Positions 60,581 to 64,000 of a DNA stretch of 64,000 nt are shown piece after piece (position 1 is the first letter of the stretch; each line of letters opens with the position of its first letter). Source of the DNA: Halomarina halobia (lineage in GTDB: Archaea > Halobacteriota > Halobacteria > Halobacteriales > Haloarculaceae); the NCBI RefSeq assembly GCF_029338575.1, contig NZ_CP119992.1:2666001-2730000 (forward strand). The letters run 5' to 3'. The position numbers were made by a program, and so were the translations under genes. The notes under the pieces are model-generated. The model did not search any database and was not told the DNA's origin. It saw only the letters and a list, made by a program, of their open reading frames with translations.

Positions 60581-60620
60581 TACCGGAGGGAGGCGCGAGG
60601 CGCGTTTAGTGGTTGCGGAG
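60563..60620. repeat. 58-bp direct repeat, left copy (spans rfcL start)
   Basis: Matches 62037-62094 at 57 of 58 positions, in direct orientation, offset 1474 bp. It covers the first six codons of rfcL and 40 bp of upstream sequence. The only mismatch is at 60580, the first base of the rfcL start codon (ATG here, CTG in the other copy). Confidence 0.9.
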
Positions 60621-60741
60621 CGTGAGTCGACGGGAACTCCTCCGGTTGTCTCTGGACGCCGCCTCGCTCGAACCACTAAGGCGGGATTACCGCACGTCTG
60701 TGTACTTCCGAGCTACCTGCCTGTTTCGTTGGCGTCGAAAG

Positions 60742-60750
60742 GGTTATTTT
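60742..60750 (+). promoter_or_regulatory. TATA box for the HTH/PIN pair
   Basis: GGTTATTTT is centred about 29 nt before the ATG at 60776, which supports that start over the in-frame ATG at 60749. Confidence 0.5.
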
Positions 60751-60775
60751 GTATTATGTACTATTCGTAATTGAG

Positions 60776-61309
60776 ATGGCGCAGTCACAGCCCACCCCGC
60801 CCGCGCCCTCGATCGAGCAACTACGCACGGTCGTGGAACTTATCGAAACGCCCGTCCTCGCTCGCGTCTACGCCTATGTACTGCACGCAGGACCGACGAC
60901 GGTGGCTGACCTTGTAGAACAGGTTGACGTTCCGCAAGGAACGGCGTACGACTACGTCCGCAAACTCGAAGGTGCCGACCTACTCACGAAGACGGCGGAG
61001 AAGCGACCGTACGAGTACGTAGCGGAAGATGTCTCGCTCACGCTCTCTTCGGATGGGCAGACGCGGACGATCACACCCGAACTCATCGAGGCAGTCGCGC
61101 GCCGCACCGCCGACGACGATATCGACCTCTACATCGAACGCCACGGCATCGACGGCCTCGCGACGGCGCTAGACTACGCGCACGAATACGTGGACGGGAC
61201 GGTCAACCACCGAATCGCCACTCGCGAACTTGACTGCTCGCCGCTCGAAGCGGAGGTTATCTTGCAGGCGCTCGAACCGGTGGTGCTCGCATACCGCGAC
61301 GACGAATGA
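60776..61309 (+). CDS. Winged-helix antitoxin-like regulator paired with a PIN gene
   Basis: A 177-residue protein. An ArsR/MarR-like winged helix spans about residues 15-95 (TVVELIETPVLARVYAYVLH, TVADLVEQVDVPQGTAYDYV, RKLEGADLLTKTAEKRPYEY). The C-terminal region (VARRTADDDIDLYIERHGID, YAHEYVDGTVNHRIATRELD) is of a kind I associate with haloarchaeal HTH proteins encoded just before PIN genes. ATGA overlap with the PIN gene indicates coupled expression. Probable DNA-binding antitoxin or autoregulator; the role is inferred from arrangement. Confidence 0.75.
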   Translation: MAQSQPTPPAPSIEQLRTVVELIETPVLARVYAYVLHAGPTTVADLVEQVDVPQGTAYDYVRKLEGADLLTKTAEKRPYEYVAEDVSLTLSSDGQTRTITPELIEAVARRTADDDIDLYIERHGIDGLATALDYAHEYVDGTVNHRIATRELDCSPLEAEVILQALEPVVLAYRDDE

Positions 61310-61775
61310 CGACTGTCTACGTCGCCGACACCGGCGTGTTCGTGCGGGCTGGTGGATCGACCAACGAAAAGTATCGGAAACTTCGGCGGGTGGTCCGGCA
61401 AGCGGGTGTATCCCTGCTCATCCCACAACGTGTCTACGAAGAGCTGGGTGGCGACCTTGATACCCGGGAGTATCTGTCCGGCGGTACGCGTTGGCAAGAA
61501 GGGATCGACGAGGGCTGGATCATTGTCGCTAACGAACTCGATTACACGATACCCCTCGTTTCGACGGTAATGGACCAGGCTCGACGGTTCATCGCGAACG
61601 AAGCGAATCGGGACGAGGATCGCATTGAGATGTGTTGCTGACGACCGACAAGCCTGCCGGAAAGGCGGCTGAAGCGTTATTACCGAAGCACGGGTTTCCC
61701 GAGCAGGTGGAGTATCGGTACGTGAGTGTCGAGTATCTAGATGCGCTCACCGTTGACGAGTTCCGTCACCCGTAG
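61306..61775 (+). pseudogene. PIN-domain gene with internal deletion
   Basis: The N-terminal frame gives a PIN start (VYVADTGVFVRAGGSTNEKY, LIPQRVYEELGGDLDTREYL) and stops at 61641 after DEDRIEMCC. Immediately after, another frame (from 61638) reads LTTDKPAGKAAEALLPKHGF, then PEQVEYRYVSVEYLDALTVD and EFRHP to a stop at 61775, the natural C-terminus of this PIN type. The segment expected between them (helix with the later acidic residues) is missing and the frame is shifted, so the nuclease is probably inactive. Confidence 0.72.
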
Positions 61776-62036
61776 GACTGTGTCTGTAAATCCGATGTGA
61801 GGTCCCTCGATATACGGTTTTACAGGCAACGTTGAGGTAACGGTTCACGTGCATGAACACCCCTGTTTTCGCCATGAGAATCTGGCCCTCACGCACGTAT
61901 TCGAGCACGCAACCGCGATTATATCCGGTAGCCTGCCTATTCAGGCTCGATATCGAATCTATCTGCGGAATTCGGTCGGTCTGAGCGAACAACCCTCGTA
62001 TTGTTGTTCAAGATATATTTAGCTCGTCGGGGACCC
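61776..62036. other. AT-richer spacer in the rfcL-adjacent element
   Basis: Lower GC than its surroundings, with TATATTTAGC near 62014-62023 and no convincing ORF. It completes the segment between the two 58-bp repeats. I saw no transposase, integrase or inverted-repeat ends. Confidence 0.45.
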
Positions 62037-62094
62037 CTCCGTCCAGTCTACCAGTACCGGAGGGAGGCGCGAGGCGCGTTTAGTGGTTGCGGAG
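62037..62094. repeat. 58-bp direct repeat, right copy
   Basis: Near-identical to 60563-60620 (one mismatch). Here it is not attached to an rfcL coding region: the would-be start codon reads CTG and the following sequence is unrelated. Confidence 0.9.
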
Positions 62095-62109
62095 ACGAGG
62101 GCCTCCCTC

Positions 62110-62430
62110 CGCGCCGCGGGTCACGTCGAACGTCCCGTTCGGGTGAAGACGACGAACGCGAGCGTCGCGAACGCGAGAAAGCCCATCATCGGGACAGTCG
62201 TGAGAGTTGACGGCGGCGGATCTCGCGAGGATGACGCCGACGGGGATCGCGACCGGGAGATCGAACGTGTTGCTCCCGAGGATGTTCGTGAGACTGGTGA
62301 CGCTCGAGTCGTTTCTGGCCGCGCGGACGCTGACGAACCCGCCGGCAGGCTCGTCGTGGCGGCGATGACGACGAGGGGGACGGCGAGCGTCCCCCACTCG
62401 CGGCAGTCGAACGCGCCACCGACGTACTAG
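62110..62430 (-). pseudogene. Remnant of a CaCA-family cation exchanger
   Basis: Three reverse-strand frames together recall the second alpha-repeat of a sodium/calcium exchanger: VVIAATTSLPA, then one base out of phase FVSVRAARNDSSVTSLTNIL and GSNTFDLPVAIPVGVILA, then in a third frame TVPMMGFLAFATLAFVVFTR. The T-SLP...N...GSN-FD pattern is the ion-binding signature of the family. At least two frameshifts and the loss of the N-terminal part show decay. It lies directly beyond the right 58-bp repeat. Confidence 0.7.
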
Positions 62431-62537
62431 ATATAAAGACATATATGAATATGTAGATGTTCAGGTAACTATAAGTTGACCTACTCCTTGGCTAACGCCA
62501 ACCCGTGGCAGGCTATCGCACACGACGGGGATAGGAC

Positions 62538-63308
62538 ATGAGTGATTCGCCGCACGCTTCAGGGACTGGGAACGCGCCGCTGCCATCGCCCATGCCGCGG
62601 GCCGTGATACACAAGCGGATCCTGGACGCCGCCCGGTCACGTCCGGACGCGTCGATGGAGGAACTCGCGGCCGACGTGAGCGGGGCGTCGACGAAGCTCG
62701 TCGAACAGGTCCTCGAGGAGTACGGCGACCCGGCGAAGGGTGAGCACGAAATCGGCGGAGCGGGAAGCGACCCGAGCGAGGAACACGATCCGCCGGTGGG
62801 AGCCCAGGACGCCGCTACGAACGAGCGAGATGCCCGGTCCGCCGACACCCCGGAGTCCGACCCCGCCCGGTTGACGGCGAAGCAGCGCCAGGCCCTCCGC
62901 GCGATCCACGAGAACCCCGAGGCGACCCAGCGGGAACTCGGGGAGGTGCTCGACGTGAGTCGCACGACCGTCAATCAGCGCGTCAATTCGATCGACGGCT
63001 TCGAGTGGACCAACCGACGGGAGTTCGTAGAGACGATGTTCGACACCGACACCATGAAACCGAAAGAACCCGATCAGACCCCCCGCTCCGTACAGGACCT
63101 CACCGACCGCGTCGACGACCTCGCAGAGCGGGTGGAGGCGCTCGACGCCCGGATCGAGAAACGGTCCGCTCAGCCCGGCTCCGCGTTTTCCGATCCGGCG
63201 CTCGTCCACAAGATCGCCCACGCGTGCATGCGCTCGGAGCACGTCACGGAGGAGGAGGAACTGCGGATCTTCGAGGAGTTCTTCGCGCGCGTCGGCCCCC
63301 GGGAGTGA
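62538..63308 (+). CDS. HTH protein with coiled-coil region
   Basis: A 256-residue protein. Residues 20-60 form a first helical DNA-binding-like module (VIHKRILDAARSRPDASMEE, LAADVSGASTKLVEQVLEEY), then an acidic linker, a winged-helix segment (LTAKQRQALRAIHENPEATQ, RELGEVLDVSRTTVNQRVNS), and a heptad-like stretch (VQDLTDRVDDLAERVEALDA) suggesting dimerisation. Likely a transcription regulator; targets unknown. About 110 bp separate it from the exchanger remnant. Confidence 0.8.
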   Translation: MSDSPHASGTGNAPLPSPMPRAVIHKRILDAARSRPDASMEELAADVSGASTKLVEQVLEEYGDPAKGEHEIGGAGSDPSEEHDPPVGAQDAATNERDARSADTPESDPARLTAKQRQALRAIHENPEATQRELGEVLDVSRTTVNQRVNSIDGFEWTNRREFVETMFDTDTMKPKEPDQTPRSVQDLTDRVDDLAERVEALDARIEKRSAQPGSAFSDPALVHKIAHACMRSEHVTEEEELRIFEEFFARVGPRE

Positions 63309-63484
63309 CACCCCCACGTGGCGAGCCGTCGCTACCGCCTGATCGTTTCCCCCGATCCTTGGCCCGCCGTCCTCGGTTCGGGGACGCGACCGACGGCCGG
63401 GACATCGACGGGTCCCGAACGACCCCGATTTCGCGACCGGGTGACGGTGTCGTTCCCGGGTTACTCCGGAATTCGTGACGGCTG

Positions 63485-63496
63485 AATTATATTTAT
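63485..63496 (+). promoter_or_regulatory. TATA region for the SHOCT gene
   Basis: AATTATATTTAT is the only AT-rich patch in the 221-bp gap and lies about 35-45 nt before the ATG at 63530. Confidence 0.5.
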
Positions 63497-63529
63497 TGCC
63501 GTCGGCCTCGAACGGGGTCCGGTGTAATC

Positions 63530-63886
63530 ATGGCTACTACGCGCACGAGCGATGGACTGCTCCGCGTCGTCGCTGTCGTCCTGGGCGTCATCGTCCTGTT
63601 TCCGCTCCTGATGATGGTGTTCGCCATGCCGATGATGGGGATGATGGGCTGGTGGTGGGGCGGCCAACCGGTCGGCGGACTCTCCCCGCTGTGGGGCGTC
63701 GGCGTGATGCTGGTCTGGCTGTTGATCCTGCTCGGCGTCGGCTACGCCCTCTACCGCGGTCTCGTCGGACGCGTCGGTACCGACGGCGACCCCGCCCTCG
63801 CGGAACTGCGGATGGCGTACGCCCGGGGCGACCTCACCGAGGAGGAGTTCGAGCAGCGCCGCGGGAGACTCCGGCGCGGGGAGTGA
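63530..63886 (+). CDS. SHOCT-domain membrane protein (second copy)
   Basis: A 118-residue protein with helix 1 (VVAVVLGVIVLFPLLMMVFA), a Met/Trp/Gly-rich loop (MPMMGMMGWWWGGQPVGGLS), helix 2 (VGVMLVWLLILLGVGYALYR) and a C-terminal SHOCT motif (DPALAELRMAYARGDLTEEE). Same architecture as the protein at 3203-3577. It is followed after 4 bp by a lipoprotein gene, so the two are probably co-transcribed. Function unknown; metal handling is a guess from the Met-rich loop. Confidence 0.82.
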   Translation: MATTRTSDGLLRVVAVVLGVIVLFPLLMMVFAMPMMGMMGWWWGGQPVGGLSPLWGVGVMLVWLLILLGVGYALYRGLVGRVGTDGDPALAELRMAYARGDLTEEEFEQRRGRLRRGE

Positions 63887-63890
63887 GCGG

Positions 63891-64000
63891 ATGAAGGCGT
63901 CGTCCCGCCGCGCGTTCCTGGGGACGCTCGGGTCCGCCGCGCTGGCCGGGTGCCTGGGGGCTCCCTCGGGAGGCGGCGACGCCGTCACGCTCTACGCCGG
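63891..64000 (+). CDS. Predicted exported lipoprotein (partial, 3' end outside window)
   Basis: Thirty-six codons are visible: MKASSRRAFLGTLGSAALAG, then Cys21 and LGAPSGGGDAVTLYA. Twin-arginine (SRRAFLG) plus a lipobox (LAGC) mark it as an exported, lipid-anchored protein, and the last residues look like the beginning of a beta-strand domain. Too little is present to name a family. It follows the SHOCT gene by 4 bp. Confidence 0.7.
   Translation, partial: MKASSRRAFLGTLGSAALAGCLGAPSGGGDAVTLYA

Noticed and set aside
60621..62036. Insertion sequence in the rfcL-adjacent element
   Set aside because: No transposase-like frame and no terminal inverted repeats; the 58-bp direct repeats are far longer than IS target duplications.
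1..64000. CRISPR array or Cas genes
   Set aside because: No regularly spaced repeats and no Cas-like ORFs were seen; the only tandem repeats are short coding repeats.

Overview
The window is chromosomal DNA of an extremely halophilic archaeon (class Halobacteria; genus not resolved). The evidence is the roughly 65-70% G+C, very acidic predicted proteins, short AT-rich TATA boxes about 26-30 nt upstream of apparently leaderless start codons, lipobox/twin-arginine lipoproteins, and archaeal information-processing genes: an aIF2-gamma/rpo7/spt4/dephospho-CoA kinase/rps24e/rps27ae/kae1-bud32 block, replication factor C large subunit, archaeal-type Tsr3 and SerRS.

Layout. 1-9 kb: Tsr3 (cut by the window edge), an alkaline-phosphatase-superfamily (sulfatase-like) protein, a lipoprotein, a SHOCT membrane protein, serS, an SDR, an MBL hydrolase and an NhaP-TrkA antiporter. 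9-17 kb: a BtrH_N/DUF4872 protein, a FetAB-like exporter, a thiolase, and a tight operon of AAA ATPase (His-rich tail), PhnP-like MBL hydrolase and phosphoribosyltransferase. 17.5-23.8 kb: the translation/transcription/tRNA-modification block, ending with DUF5808 and XTP/dITP pyrophosphatase genes. 24-29.4 kb: a PIN-like gene overlapping a 50-residue ORF, then a tungstate/molybdate region (MOT1-like permease, TupCBA transporter, divergent ModE/TunR-like regulator, probable operator between). 29.4-41.6 kb: DapA-family aldolase, TrkA, aldo/keto reductase, hexapeptide acyltransferase, PQQ-type dehydrogenase, Nmad3-like protein, cupin, small zinc proteins, tRNA-Gly, nadE, crotonase, DUF7114. 41.7-47 kb: tRNA-Thr followed by a lower-GC island with two tandem MerB-like genes, a bacterio-opsin-activator-type HTH regulator, a rhodanese-MBL fusion, an MFS permease and a frameshifted hsp20. 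47.6-59 kb: glyoxylate shunt (aceA, aceB), malic enzyme, heme A synthase, a polar amino-acid ABC transporter and an NhaC antiporter. 59-64 kb: rfcL, a small HTH/PIN element bounded by 58-bp direct repeats that overlap the rfcL start, a decayed cation-exchanger gene, an HTH protein, a second SHOCT protein and a lipoprotein cut by the window end.

Three places look acquired or rearranged. (1) A 1.33-kb segment between tRNA-Gly and a displaced copy of its 3' end carries a HalOD1 gene and a DUF7344-like gene but no integrase. (2) The island after tRNA-Thr carries MerB-like proteins that keep the Cys/Asp/Cys catalytic positions. (3) The segment next to rfcL lies between 58-bp repeats and carries an antitoxin-like HTH gene and an internally deleted PIN gene. 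Several genes are broken: hsp20 (one-base deletion), a GNAT fragment, the PIN gene and a CaCA exchanger. Function calls rest on motif recognition by eye; no database search was run.
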